This document shows positions 26,134 through 35,245 of a stretch of DNA of 37,754 nucleotides, one piece after another. Under the pieces are notes generated by a model. It saw only the letters and a program-made list of their open reading frames with translations. It ran no database searches and had not been told where the DNA came from. The stretch is taken from the NCBI GenBank assembly GCA_018671895.1, contig JABHGV010000010.1, positions 1 to 37,754 of the forward strand. Direction: 5' to 3'. This stretch comes from Rhodospirillaceae bacterium (GTDB lineage: Bacteria > Pseudomonadota > Alphaproteobacteria > Rhodospirillales > JABHCV01). Position numbers and translations under genes: made by a program. How positions within the stretch are numbered: position 1 is the stretch's first letter; each line of letters begins with the position of its first letter.

Positions 26134-28472
26134 TGGCGGGCTGTAAGCATTGTGACCTTGATGTTCCCACCGATTCTGCAACCGATGACTTCTGCTGTTT
26201 TGGCTGCGAAGCGGCTTGGCACCTGATCCGTGATTCCGGGCTTCAATCCTATTACCAGAAGCGGGTGCTCGACCCCCATCAGCGCAGCCTGCGCCCCGAT
26301 GACGATGTCGCTATCGATCCGGCCCCGTTCATCCATGAAAAGCCCGACGGGATGATGTCCCTGCATTTGCTGGTCGAAGGACTGCAATGCGCCGCCTGTG
26401 TCTGGCTGATCGAAACCCTGCTCGGGCGCGAGGCCGGGGTCACTCGCGCGCACGTCAACATGACCAGCCATCGGCTCGAATTGGTTTGGGATGGCAATCA
26501 GGCCACAGCCGATGACCTGATCGGCCTGGTCACCCGTCTCGGTTATGGCGTCTTTCCTTATGACCCGGCTTTGCTCGAGGTCCGCAATCGACAGGATCAG
26601 CGCCGCCTGTTGCGCGCCATGGCCGTCGCCGGGTTCGCGGCTGGCAACGTCATGATGCTGTCGGTGGCGGTGTGGTCCGGTGCCGGTGAAGGCCTTGGTG
26701 CCGGCGAGGGGCCTGAAGCCCGTTCCCTGTTTCACTGGTTCTCGGCGCTTATCGCGCTGCCCGCCATTGTTTATGCCGGTCGTCCGTTCTTCCTGTCAGG
26801 CCTGGCGGCGTTGCGACACGGGCGCGCCAATATGGATGTGCCGATTTCGCTGGCGATTTTGCTGACCGCCGGGGTCAGCCTGTGGGAAACCATGCGTGGC
26901 GGCGAACATGTGTATTTCGAATCCGCCACCATGCTGTTGTTCTTTTTGCTGGTCGGGCGATATCTGGACCGCAGGGCCCGGGGGCAGGCTGAAGCCCAGG
27001 CCGAGCGTCTGGGGGCGCTGGTCGCGTCCAGCGTCACCATTATCGAAGCTGATGGCAAGCGCCGCATCGTCGCCACGTCGACCGTCACACCGGGGATGAC
27101 GGTGCTTGTCGCGCCTGGCGAGCGAACCCCTGTCGACGGGCGGGTTAGCGACGGGGTCAGTGATCTTGATTGCAGCCTGATCAGCGGCGAGTCCGTTCCC
27201 GTCGCGGTTGGCGTCGGCTCCAACGTTCATGCCGGAACCCTGAATCTGACGGCGGCCTTGCAGATTAAGGTCGAGGCCGTCGGCGAAGATACCCTGTTGT
27301 CGGAAATCGCCCGGCTGATGGAAGCCGCCGAACGCGCCCGCGGGCGTTTTGTCGATCTGGCCGAACGGGTGTCGCGGCTGTATGCGCCGGTGGTTCATCT
27401 GACGGCTTTGGCGGCGTTCATCGGCTGGACGACGGTTGGCGGTATGGACTGGCAACAGGCGTTGTTGATCGCCGTCTCCGTGCTGATTATCACCTGCCCA
27501 TGTGCGCTGGCGCTGGCCGTGCCGGTGGTTCAGGTGATGGCAGTGTCGCGGTTGATGCGGCGCGGCGTGCTGGTTACCTCGGCCTCGGCGCTGGAACGCC
27601 TATCGGATGCCGATGCCGTGGTTTTCGACAAGACCGGCACCCTGACTGATGCCCGGCTGACCCTCGACGACAGCGAATTCACGGCAGATGATCTGAAAAC
27701 CGCCGCCGGTCTGGCGACTGCAAGCACCCATCCGCTGGCCCGTGCCCTGATCGCGGCCTATGAGGAAAAACATGGGTCCGTCACGCCGCTTACCGGCGTC
27801 ATCGATCATCCGGGGGACGGTTTGTCTCAGGGCGATATGCGCCTCGGACGACGAGGCTGGGCAGCGAAGAATCAAAGCGGCACGCCATCGGGGCCGGAAC
27901 TGTGGTTGTCGCGGCCCGATCAGCCAACCGTCTGTTTTCGTTTTCGCGAACAGGCGCGAAGCGATGCCACCCATGTGGTTGCTTCCCTGACGTCATCGGG
28001 GATGGACATTCACATGCTGTCGGGCGATGGGGCTGAGGCGGTCGCCCGGATCGCTGGCGAAACCGGCATTACATCTGCGGAATCCAGCCTGCGCCCCGAC
28101 GACAAGGTCAGGCGCATCAACGAAATCACGGCGTCTGGGCGTCGGGTGCTGATGGTCGGTGATGGCCTGAACGATGCGCCTGCGCTGGCCACCGCGTATG
28201 TCTCGGCATCGCCATCAAGCGCCGCCGATATTACCCGCACCGCAGCCGACATCATTTATCAGGGTCGCCGACTGGCCCCCCTCCAACAGGCCATGGATGT
28301 TGCCCGCCGAGCGCAAACGCTGGTTCGTCAGAACCTTGGCTTCGCATTGATGTATAATGCTGTCGCCGTGCCGCTGGCGATTGCCGGATTTGTAACGCCA
28401 CTGGTCGCGGCGGTTTCCATGTCGGCGTCGTCGATTGTCGTCATCGTCAATGCGCTTCGCCTGAAGGACTAA
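26133..28472 (+). CDS. ccoI: CcoI/FixI copper-exporting P1B-type ATPase
   Basis: 779 residues. A Cys-rich head (C4, C7, C21, C22, C25) and an HMA domain with CAAC at 86-89 precede eight membrane helices. The transport motif CPC is at 455-457, the phosphorylated aspartate D499 is in DKTGT, and GDGLNDAPAL is the hinge motif. CcoI loads copper for the CuB centre of CcoN rather than giving copper tolerance; this role follows from the FixI-type N-terminus and from its place between ccoH and ccoS. The ATG at 26133 overlaps the ccoH stop by one base; a preceding in-frame TTG is unlikely as start. Confidence 0.95.
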   Translation: MAGCKHCDLDVPTDSATDDFCCFGCEAAWHLIRDSGLQSYYQKRVLDPHQRSLRPDDDVAIDPAPFIHEKPDGMMSLHLLVEGLQCAACVWLIETLLGREAGVTRAHVNMTSHRLELVWDGNQATADDLIGLVTRLGYGVFPYDPALLEVRNRQDQRRLLRAMAVAGFAAGNVMMLSVAVWSGAGEGLGAGEGPEARSLFHWFSALIALPAIVYAGRPFFLSGLAALRHGRANMDVPISLAILLTAGVSLWETMRGGEHVYFESATMLLFFLLVGRYLDRRARGQAEAQAERLGALVASSVTIIEADGKRRIVATSTVTPGMTVLVAPGERTPVDGRVSDGVSDLDCSLISGESVPVAVGVGSNVHAGTLNLTAALQIKVEAVGEDTLLSEIARLMEAAERARGRFVDLAERVSRLYAPVVHLTALAAFIGWTTVGGMDWQQALLIAVSVLIITCPCALALAVPVVQVMAVSRLMRRGVLVTSASALERLSDADAVVFDKTGTLTDARLTLDDSEFTADDLKTAAGLATASTHPLARALIAAYEEKHGSVTPLTGVIDHPGDGLSQGDMRLGRRGWAAKNQSGTPSGPELWLSRPDQPTVCFRFREQARSDATHVVASLTSSGMDIHMLSGDGAEAVARIAGETGITSAESSLRPDDKVRRINEITASGRRVLMVGDGLNDAPALATAYVSASPSSAADITRTAADIIYQGRRLAPLQQAMDVARRAQTLVRQNLGFALMYNAVAVPLAIAGFVTPLVAAVSMSASSIVVIVNALRLKD

Positions 28473-28484
28473 CGGAACAACACC

Positions 28485-28649
28485 ATGGATGTCCTGATTT
28501 ACATTATTCCCATCGCCCTGATCCTTGGGCTGATTGGTCTCGTCGCCTTTCTGTGGTCGCTGAAAAGCGGACAGTTCGACGACATGGACGGGGCCGCCAA
28601 TCGCATCCTGTTTGATGATGATGATGCTCCGCCCACTGGAAAAGACTAG
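28485..28649 (+). CDS. ccoS: CcoS oxidase maturation protein
   Basis: 54 residues beginning MDVLIYIIPIALILGLIGLV: one membrane helix followed by the FLWSLKSGQFDDMDGAANRI block that defines CcoS, then an acidic tail. CcoS is needed for insertion of redox cofactors into the cbb3 oxidase. It lies 12 bp after ccoI and is the last gene of the ccoNOQP-HIS run. A long hairpin starts 11 bp after its stop. Confidence 0.95.
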   Translation: MDVLIYIIPIALILGLIGLVAFLWSLKSGQFDDMDGAANRILFDDDDAPPTGKD

Positions 28650-28660
28650 ACGAGTCCCAA

Positions 28661-28720
28661 GATCGGAACATGATTTCTCAAACTCATTTTATGAGTTTTG
28701 GAAATCCTGTAAATCCGATC
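28661..28720. terminator. Long imperfect palindrome between convergent ccoS and SafE-like genes
   Basis: Nested paired arms: GATCGGA/TCCGATC, ACA/TGT, GATTTC/GAAATC and AAACTCAT/ATGAGTTT, closing on a TTT loop, with small internal bulges. It occupies the space between genes converging from both sides and could end both transcripts. It lacks the GC core and U-tail of a standard terminator, so an mRNA-stabilising hairpin is an alternative. A smaller palindrome TTACC-GT-GGTAA is at 28744-28755. Confidence 0.5.
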
Positions 28721-28780
28721 GACTCTATTAGAATCGGGCAGTTTTACCGTGGTAATCCAAATCACCGGAGGCGTTTAGAT

Positions 28781-29518
28781 TTACCATGGAACTGACCCTA
28801 AAGTTTTCCACGCCATATAGACCAGGAACCCACAGCCGAACAGCAAGATGACCGGCCCGATGCGTGCCGCCAGGGTGCGCAGTCGCGTCCCGGCCAGTTG
28901 CCCCAGCACACCGGTCGCCATCAAGGCCGGCATGGTGCCGATGCTGAACGCCGCCATGCCGCCAGCGCCCAGCACGGCATCGCCGCTGGCCGCTGTTGCC
29001 GCCAGTGCGCCATAGACCAGACCACAGGGCAGAAAGCCGAGAATAATGCCGAGGGTATAACCACGGAATCCGGTCGGGTCGCGAAAGAACGGCTTCGCCA
29101 GATTGCCGAGCAGGCGCGACGCTGCGCTTTCGCCTTTGCCGCCCGTGAGCAGACGGGGCAGGGGAACGCCCATCCCCTTCAATGCTTGGATGGCGAAAAA
29201 CAGGGCGGCGACGCCAAGCAGCATCGCCTTGGCCAGACGCAAATCCCAGAGCACGGCGACACCGCCAGAGACTTCGGCGACCACCGCACCCAACAGGGCA
29301 TAGGTGGTCATCCGCCCAAGATGATAAGGCACCAGCAGGCCGCCGGTCAGCCGTTGCAGTTCGCCCATGCGCTCAGTTGGAATCTTTTCCAGACCGGATG
29401 AAACCTGGGCCATGACCAGCGGTCCGCACATGGCCGTGCAGTGGGCGAGTCCACCGGTCAGGCCCATCACGAACAGGGTTGGGGCGACGCTTGAAAACAA
29501 TTCGCCGGAAACGGCCAC
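28781..29518 (-). CDS. SafE/UreH-like membrane protein linked to cbb3 maturation
   Basis: 245 residues with about six helices. It carries the GLAHCTAMCGP motif (cysteines 27 and 31) and, near the middle, GFLPCGLVYGAL, the marks of the 'sulfite exporter TauE/SafE' UreH_2 group related to the DsbD membrane core. Members next to ccoGHIS are thought to act in copper or thiol handling for oxidase assembly; this is inference from family and place. The start is GTG at 29518; the next ATG would delete half of the first helix. It is transcribed away from ccoG across a region with an FNR/FixK box. Confidence 0.85.
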   Translation of the reverse strand: MAVSGELFSSVAPTLFVMGLTGGLAHCTAMCGPLVMAQVSSGLEKIPTERMGELQRLTGGLLVPYHLGRMTTYALLGAVVAEVSGGVAVLWDLRLAKAMLLGVAALFFAIQALKGMGVPLPRLLTGGKGESAASRLLGNLAKPFFRDPTGFRGYTLGIILGFLPCGLVYGALAATAASGDAVLGAGGMAAFSIGTMPALMATGVLGQLAGTRLRTLAARIGPVILLFGCGFLVYMAWKTLGSVPW

Positions 29519-29614
29519 GGACTATACCTTCTGCTGCCAAGATTTTGCGAAGTATATCAATAATTTAAGGGAACTATAAAGGGGGGTGGAAAGAATCCTT
29601 TTGCGCCGTGACAT

Positions 29615-29628
29615 TTGACCGTTATCAA
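29615..29628. promoter_or_regulatory. FNR/FixK-type box
   Basis: TTGAC-CGTT-ATCAA fits the anaerobox pattern TTGAY-N4-RTCAA. It lies 64 bp before the ccoG ATG, so a start of transcription about 41 bp from its centre would fall near 29663. It is also about 100 bp before the divergent SafE-like gene. It supports low-oxygen activation of ccoG and rules out the in-frame start at 29608. Confidence 0.75.
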
Positions 29629-29691
29629 TCCTATGATGACTGGAATTTGCTGATCCGTCGGCTGCCGAAAAATAAACGGACGACCCCCCTT

Positions 29692-31197
29692 ATGAACGAG
29701 ACACCCGAAACCCCGCCATCCGCGCCTGAATCAACGACCTCGGCCCATGGCGCGAAGGGCGGAATGTCTGACAGCAAGACCAGTCTGTATGCCAAGCATG
29801 TCAAAATCTATCCGCAATGGGTCAGGGGCATGTTCCGCAACATCAAGTGGACGGTGCTCGGCGCTTTGCTCAGCCTGTATTACCTGATCCCGTGGCTACG
29901 CTGGGACCGTGGAGCGGGAACGCCGGACCAGGCGGTGTTGGTCGATATGACCGGGCGGCGGCTGTATTTCTTTTGGATCGAAATCTGGCCCCAGGAAATT
30001 TATTACCTGACCGGAATTCTGATTATTGGCGCCATCGGCCTGTTCATGGTGACGGCGCTGGCCGGGCGGGTGTGGTGCGGCTTTACCTGTCCCCAAACCG
30101 TGTGGACAGATTTGTTCCTGTTCGTCGAACATCTGATTGAAGGCGACAGAAACAAACGCAAAAAGCTCGACGCCGGACCACTGACGCTAAACAAGGCGGT
30201 GCGCAAAATTCTGAAACATTCGGTCTGGGTGTTGATATCGGCGCTGACCGGCGGTGCCTGGATCATGTACTACGTCGATGCGCCAACGGTCACCATGGAT
30301 ATATTGACCGGACAGGCCTCGACGACGGTGTACGGGTTCTTCGCCCTGTTTACGGGAACCACATATTTGCTGGCCGGATGGGCGCGCGAACAACTGTGCG
30401 TTTATATGTGCCCGTGGCCCAGGTTCCAGGGTGCCATGTTCGATGTCGATTCATTGGTTGTCACCTACGAAGGATGGCGTGGCGAGCCGCGCGGCAAGCC
30501 CAAAAGCAAAGCCCCTGAGGGTGTCGACAGCAAAGGCGACTGCATCGATTGCGAACTGTGCCGCCATGTCTGTCCGACCGGCATCGATATCCGTGACGGA
30601 CTGCAACTGGGCTGTATCGGCTGTGGGTTGTGCATCGATGTATGCAATCAAGTGATGGACCGGATCGGCTCGCCCCGACAGTTGATCCGCTATGATTCCA
30701 TTTCCAATCAGGCATCGCGGGAAACCGGGAAAGAAGTCGGGTTCAAGTTCTTGCGTCCGCGCATCCTGATTTACGCCGCCATTCTGGCCGTCGTCATCGG
30801 CATCATGGCCTTTACCATGGGCACGCGCAAAACCACGGAAATCAATATCCAGCGCGATCGCTCGCCGTTGTTCGTGACTCTGTCCGATGGTTCGGTGCGC
30901 AATGGCTATACGTTCAAGATATTGAACATGGTCCGCGAAGATCGCAGTTTCGTGCTTGGCACACAGGGCGTCGAAGGCGCGATCATCAATATCGTCGGCA
31001 AGGGGGCCGGAAACTGGAAAGCCGCCATCGATGTGACGGTCAAGCCCGACAACGTCGGCACCTTCCGTGTCTATGTGCGGGCCCCGGCGTTTGGGCTGGA
31101 TGGCCGCAGTCAGGAACTGAATTTCGAACTTCTGGATACGGTATCGGGTAAGACGACACTGCATGAAAGCATATTTTACGGGCCCGGCAACAAATGA
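29692..31197 (+). CDS. ccoG: CcoG/FixG iron-sulfur oxidase assembly protein
   Basis: 501 residues from ATG 29692; ATG 29764 (MSDSKTS, with AAGGGCGGA before it) is an alternative. Five or so helices, the WCGFTCPQTVW and CVYMCPWPRFQ cysteine motifs, then two 4Fe-4S ferredoxin clusters (C284/287/290/294 and C308/311/314/318) and a C-terminal Ig-like domain (after about residue 385). CcoG is a membrane cupric reductase that supplies Cu(I) for cbb3 assembly. It is separated from ccoHIS by the reversed SafE-like gene and has its own FNR/FixK box. The second DUF2189 gene starts 28 bp after it. Confidence 0.95.
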   Translation: MNETPETPPSAPESTTSAHGAKGGMSDSKTSLYAKHVKIYPQWVRGMFRNIKWTVLGALLSLYYLIPWLRWDRGAGTPDQAVLVDMTGRRLYFFWIEIWPQEIYYLTGILIIGAIGLFMVTALAGRVWCGFTCPQTVWTDLFLFVEHLIEGDRNKRKKLDAGPLTLNKAVRKILKHSVWVLISALTGGAWIMYYVDAPTVTMDILTGQASTTVYGFFALFTGTTYLLAGWAREQLCVYMCPWPRFQGAMFDVDSLVVTYEGWRGEPRGKPKSKAPEGVDSKGDCIDCELCRHVCPTGIDIRDGLQLGCIGCGLCIDVCNQVMDRIGSPRQLIRYDSISNQASRETGKEVGFKFLRPRILIYAAILAVVIGIMAFTMGTRKTTEINIQRDRSPLFVTLSDGSVRNGYTFKILNMVREDRSFVLGTQGVEGAIINIVGKGAGNWKAAIDVTVKPDNVGTFRVYVRAPAFGLDGRSQELNFELLDTVSGKTTLHESIFYGPGNK

Positions 31198-31225
31198 CAT
31201 ATTGGGGCAAGGACAAGGGGGAACT

Positions 31226-32008
31226 ATGAGCGACAGCGAACATTCCGGTGCGTCGAAAAAAATTGTTATCCGCAAGGTCGATATGGACGCGCCATGGCGG
31301 TGGTTGATAGCGGGCTGGCACGATTTTCTCGCCGCTCCATTATTCAGCCTGGTTTACGGCAGTGTTTTTGCGCTTGTCGGCTATGGGCTGACCTGGGGAT
31401 TGCTGGAAGAATCCCTGTTTCATTTTCTGCTGCCGCTGGCATCGGGGTTCATGTTGTTGGGCCCGCTGTTTGCCGTCGGCCTGTACAATGCCAGTCATCG
31501 TCTTGAACAGGGCGAGCCGGTATCCTTCGGCCATTGCTGGCTGGCGTGCCGGAGAAATCTTAGCCAGATCGCCCTGATGGGTCTGGCGTTGATGCTGTTT
31601 ATGCTGATCTGGGTGCGGGTGGCGACGTTAATATATGCGTTGTTCTTTTCCGAACGAACGCCGGGGCTGGATGGTTTTCTGCTCGACACTTTGTTGTCGG
31701 CGGAAAGTCTGCCGTTCCTGATCGTTGGAACCCTGAGTGGCGCTGTGCTGGCGATTGGCGTGTTCGCCGTCAGCGTGATTTCAATCCCGATGCTGATGGA
31801 CCGCGACATCGACGCCCTGCAGGCCATCATTACCAGCATTCAGGCGGTGCAAATGAACTTCAAGACCATGTGGGGTTGGGCCTGCCTGATCGGTTTATTC
31901 ACCGGGGCCGGACTGGTGCTGTTTTATGTCGGGCTGGTGATCACCCTGCCGCTGATCGGGTATGCCAGCTGGCATGCCTATCGTGATCTGGTGGAACCGG
32001 AAAGTTAA
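31226..32008 (+). CDS. DUF2189-family membrane protein (copy 2)
   Basis: 260 residues from ATG 31226, chosen for the GGGGGAA ribosome site 3-8 bp upstream; the open frame extends back into ccoG. It repeats the blocks of the copy at 21460: GWHDFLAAPLFSLVYG, FMLLGPLFAVGLYNASHRLEQG, and LPLIGYASWHAYRDLV, with about six helices. The two are clearly diverged paralogues. It follows ccoG closely and probably shares its FNR-controlled promoter. It meets the ABC exporter gene tail to tail with 6 bp between. Confidence 0.85.
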   Translation: MSDSEHSGASKKIVIRKVDMDAPWRWLIAGWHDFLAAPLFSLVYGSVFALVGYGLTWGLLEESLFHFLLPLASGFMLLGPLFAVGLYNASHRLEQGEPVSFGHCWLACRRNLSQIALMGLALMLFMLIWVRVATLIYALFFSERTPGLDGFLLDTLLSAESLPFLIVGTLSGAVLAIGVFAVSVISIPMLMDRDIDALQAIITSIQAVQMNFKTMWGWACLIGLFTGAGLVLFYVGLVITLPLIGYASWHAYRDLVEPES

Positions 32009-32014
32009 AGAAAA

Positions 32015-33679
32015 TCAGCCCTCGACGGCGCGCGGTCGTTCGGTGACGCGCGGCACCGGCTTCAGGTTCAAATCGACGGCGATGTGCGCACCCTTGATGA
32101 CCTTTGGGTCATGGGAAATAACGATGATGCTGCGTCCGCGCTTGGCCAGGCTTTTGATGGCGGCATGAATGCAGGCGATGCCTTCGTTATCCAGCCCTTC
32201 GGTCGGTTCATCAAGCACCACCAGCATGCCGTCGGTGGCCAGCGCCCGGGCCATGGCAAGACGCCGACGAATGCCGAGCGACAAATTGGCACCGTTATCG
32301 GTAATCATGGTTTCCAGTCCACGCGGACTTTCATCCATGTAATTGGCCAGCCCGACCGCTGAAATCACGCGCGTAATGCCGGCGTCGTCAAGGTCGGGGT
32401 TAGCGGTCAGCAGGTTTTCACGCACGCTGGCATTCAGGAACGAAGGCTCTTGCGGCAAATAGACAATCTGCGAGCGCCACCATTCGGGCGCGGACTGCCG
32501 CAGGTCCAGACCATCGACCAGAATCTTGCCGCGCATGGGCTCGTAAAGACCGACGATCAAACGTGCCAGGGTCGTCTTGCCGGTGCCATTGCCGCCACAG
32601 ATAACCAGAATGCTGCCCGGCTTGACGGTCGCCGACAGGGATTCAAACAACGGCGTATTGGAACCAGGGTAGGCGAAGGCGAGGTCAGAGAGCTCTAGCC
32701 CGCCTGCGTATTCGGACTTGTAGGAACCGCTCTCCATCTCCAGCGGCAGTTGCGAGAATTCTTTCAGCAGCACCATGTTCTGAACGGCTTCGGAAAACGT
32801 CGGGCCCAGTTGCGAGAATTTGGAAATCGGCATCAGGGCGCGCGCTGCCAGAATGTTGGCGCCGATCATGCCTCCGACATCCAGTTCCCCGGCGACGACC
32901 AGTATTGCACCGATGCTGACGACGAAGACGCTCATCAACGCCATCCCCGATTGGGTCAGGTTCTGCACCACGGTCTGGCGGCGCTCCATCAGAAGGCGTA
33001 AATCCTGTATGGCCTTGGTGTGCGTTTGCCATGCCCGCATCAGGAACCCCGATGAGTTGAAAACGCGCACCGTTTCAACCTCGCCTGTGGTGGTGGCAAT
33101 CAGCGAGTTGCCAATGCCGCCGGTTCGGATCATCTCGCGGGTATTGTTATGGGCTGAAAGCCCGCCCAGCGCACCCAGGGTAAAGATGGCGACCAGAAAG
33201 ACCAGAACGACAGTGGCCAGCATCGGATTGATCATGTACAGCACAGCAATGAACAGCAGGGAAAACGGAACGTCGAAAACGGTGGCGATATTGGCCGCCC
33301 CGAATGCTTTTTCGATACCCGACGTGGCGTTGATGATCTGACGGCGGCGACCAAGGGGAATTCGCTCTAACGTGCCCGCCTTGGCTCGGACCAGAACGGC
33401 AAAGCCTGCCTCGGCGATGGCCGCATCGGGACCGGTATTGATGGCGCGCAACAGGCGCATACGGACCTGCCGGAACGCCAGCTCCAGCCCGATTGCCAGG
33501 ACCACGCCCGTGGTCAGGGTAACCAGTGTCGAATCGACGCCATGGACGATGTATCGATTCAGCACCTGGATCACAAACAACGGCGTCGCCAGCGCCAGGA
33601 TATTGGCGAACAGCGATGCCAGTCCGGCCTCTCCAGACAGGATCGGTTGCAATTTCAGGCGGCGCAGCAATTCTTTCAT
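32015..33679 (-). CDS. Type I secretion ABC transporter (PrtD/LapB-like permease-ATPase)
   Basis: 554 residues: a six-helix membrane domain (about 15-300) and a nucleotide-binding domain (about 330-540). There is no N-terminal C39 peptidase domain. The ATPase has Walker A GGNGTGKTT, Q-loop YLPQEP, Walker B MLVVLDEP and H-loop ISHD, but the signature reads LSLGIRRR instead of LSGGQRQR. Such proteins couple ATP use to export of RTX-type substrates with an HlyD adaptor and TolC. No HlyD gene or RTX substrate is in the window; a broken TolC-like gene is 2 kb away on the same strand. The start is ATG 33679. Confidence 0.85.
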   Translation of the reverse strand: MKELLRRLKLQPILSGEAGLASLFANILALATPLFVIQVLNRYIVHGVDSTLVTLTTGVVLAIGLELAFRQVRMRLLRAINTGPDAAIAEAGFAVLVRAKAGTLERIPLGRRRQIINATSGIEKAFGAANIATVFDVPFSLLFIAVLYMINPMLATVVLVFLVAIFTLGALGGLSAHNNTREMIRTGGIGNSLIATTTGEVETVRVFNSSGFLMRAWQTHTKAIQDLRLLMERRQTVVQNLTQSGMALMSVFVVSIGAILVVAGELDVGGMIGANILAARALMPISKFSQLGPTFSEAVQNMVLLKEFSQLPLEMESGSYKSEYAGGLELSDLAFAYPGSNTPLFESLSATVKPGSILVICGGNGTGKTTLARLIVGLYEPMRGKILVDGLDLRQSAPEWWRSQIVYLPQEPSFLNASVRENLLTANPDLDDAGITRVISAVGLANYMDESPRGLETMITDNGANLSLGIRRRLAMARALATDGMLVVLDEPTEGLDNEGIACIHAAIKSLAKRGRSIIVISHDPKVIKGAHIAVDLNLKPVPRVTERPRAVEG

Positions 33680-33857
33680 GTCGGGTACTCTATAGCCATG
33701 TCCGGTACCTTACAAATGACCGTCCTGAAAATCTGCCGAAAAACCAACGGTGGGGGGCGTTGCATCATTTGCTGGAATAGTTCTATTGGTATCATGCCCG
33801 GCGATGATTTATATAATATGCAACAAGATTTTTGATAGTAAAAGGTGAGTTGCGACA

Positions 33858-34928
33858 GTGAGCAGTGGAACTAACAGAAACGCGAAAATTCTGATCGTCG
33901 ATGACAATCCGGCAAACGTTCATTTGCTTGAAATGATGCTGGAAATGGAATCTTTCTCCGACGTTGACAGCGCCATCGATCCTCGCGAAGTCGAAGCCAT
34001 GCATCAGGACAAGAACTATGACCTGATCATGCTTGATATTAACATGCCCCATCTGGACGGCTTCCAGGTCATGGAAGCCTTAAGCAAAATTCACGAAAGC
34101 GATTATTTGCCGATCATCGTGCTGACCGCGCAAAAAGAAATGAAAACGCGGATCAAGGCGCTACAGGGCGGGGCCAAGGATTTCGTCACCAAGCCCTTTG
34201 ATCGGGCAGAGGTGCTGCACCGGATCGAGAACATGCTGGAAGTCAGGTTTCTGTATAACGAGCGCAAAAATCAGGCGGAATTTCTCGAAGAAAAGGTTCA
34301 CGTGCGGACGGAGGAGTTGCACGATACCCGCCTCGAGATCATCCGCCGTTTGGGCCGTGCCGGTGAATTCCGTGACAATGAAACAGGCATGCACGTTATC
34401 CGCATGTCGAAAAGTTGTCAGCGTCTCGCCATGGCCGCCGGTCTTGGCGAGGAAATGGCCGAAAGAATATTACAGGCCAGCCCCATGCACGATGTCGGCA
34501 AGATAGGCATCCGCGACAGTGTGATGCTGAAACCGGGCAAGCTGGATGCCGATGAATGGGAACATATGAAAACCCATGCTGAAATCGGCAGCGACATTAT
34601 CGGCGAGCATTCCTCAGAGGTCATGAGCATAGCCCGGGAAATCGCCATTACCCATCATGAAAAATGGGATGGGTCGGGCTATCCGAATGGCCTGAAGGGC
34701 GAGCAAATTCCCATTGCCGGGCGTATCGCCGCCGTTTGTGATGTTTTCGATGCATTAACATCGGCCCGTCCTTATAAGAAGGCGTGGAGTGTAGAAGATG
34801 CGCGCGCTTATTTGAACGACGGCGCAGGCGGACATTTCGATCCGGAACTAGTTGCGCATTTCAACGATATTCTTGATGATGTGCTGGCAATCCGCGATGA
34901 GTTTGCCGATGAGGACCAAGACGGGTAA
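33858..34928 (+). CDS. Response regulator with HD-GYP c-di-GMP phosphodiesterase domain (RpfG-type)
   Basis: 356 residues. Receiver domain (about 8-128) with phospho-acceptor D60 in LIMLDINMP, a TAQ threonine and a KPFD lysine; a linking coiled coil (about 130-165); then an HD-GYP domain (about 165-340) with MHDVGK, HHEKWDGSGYP and CDVFDAL, all key metal and catalytic residues present. It should hydrolyse c-di-GMP under control of an unseen kinase. The start is GTG 33858 with AAGGTGAG 9 bp upstream. No sensor kinase is adjacent; the hybrid kinase at 18070 is far away. It runs divergently from the ABC exporter, and a small exported protein gene follows. Confidence 0.93.
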   Translation: MSSGTNRNAKILIVDDNPANVHLLEMMLEMESFSDVDSAIDPREVEAMHQDKNYDLIMLDINMPHLDGFQVMEALSKIHESDYLPIIVLTAQKEMKTRIKALQGGAKDFVTKPFDRAEVLHRIENMLEVRFLYNERKNQAEFLEEKVHVRTEELHDTRLEIIRRLGRAGEFRDNETGMHVIRMSKSCQRLAMAAGLGEEMAERILQASPMHDVGKIGIRDSVMLKPGKLDADEWEHMKTHAEIGSDIIGEHSSEVMSIAREIAITHHEKWDGSGYPNGLKGEQIPIAGRIAAVCDVFDALTSARPYKKAWSVEDARAYLNDGAGGHFDPELVAHFNDILDDVLAIRDEFADEDQDG

Positions 34929-34950
34929 CAGCCGTCGAGCAGGGGGGGGG

Positions 34951-35238
34951 ATGATTATTTCAAAAAAAATTCTTATGGCCGTCGCCCTGATGACGGCGTT
35001 GTCTGTCTCGCCTATAAACGCCGCAGAGGAAGCGTCGGGCGAAGACGAAGGCGTGATGGCGATGGTCCAGCCCTATCTGGATCAGGTGCGACCGTATCTG
35101 GCGCCGGTCGAAACGTTCATGCGCGCCCAGGCCGATTCCTTCAAAGGGTTCATCAAGGACAACTTCGCCTCGGGCGGCACAAATCGTGATACGCCCAAAG
35201 TCGTTATTGATCTGCCGCCGAACCCGTCACCAAAGTGA
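34951..35238 (+). CDS. Small exported protein of unknown function
   Basis: 95 residues from ATG 34951, chosen because a run of ten purines rich in G lies just upstream and the first 23 residues form a Sec signal (MIISKKILMAVALMTALSVS, cleavage near INAA). The mature part is an acidic patch (EEASGEDEG), an amphipathic helix (YLDQVRPYLAPVETFMRAQA) and a proline-rich end. No cysteine and no known family. It begins 22 bp after the HD-GYP gene, so the two are probably co-transcribed. Confidence 0.65.
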   Translation: MIISKKILMAVALMTALSVSPINAAEEASGEDEGVMAMVQPYLDQVRPYLAPVETFMRAQADSFKGFIKDNFASGGTNRDTPKVVIDLPPNPSPK

Positions 35239-35245
35239 CGGCCTT

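Noticed and set aside
29608-29691. Upstream in-frame extension of ccoG
   Set aside because: The FNR/FixK box lies inside it, so the transcript should begin after this start.
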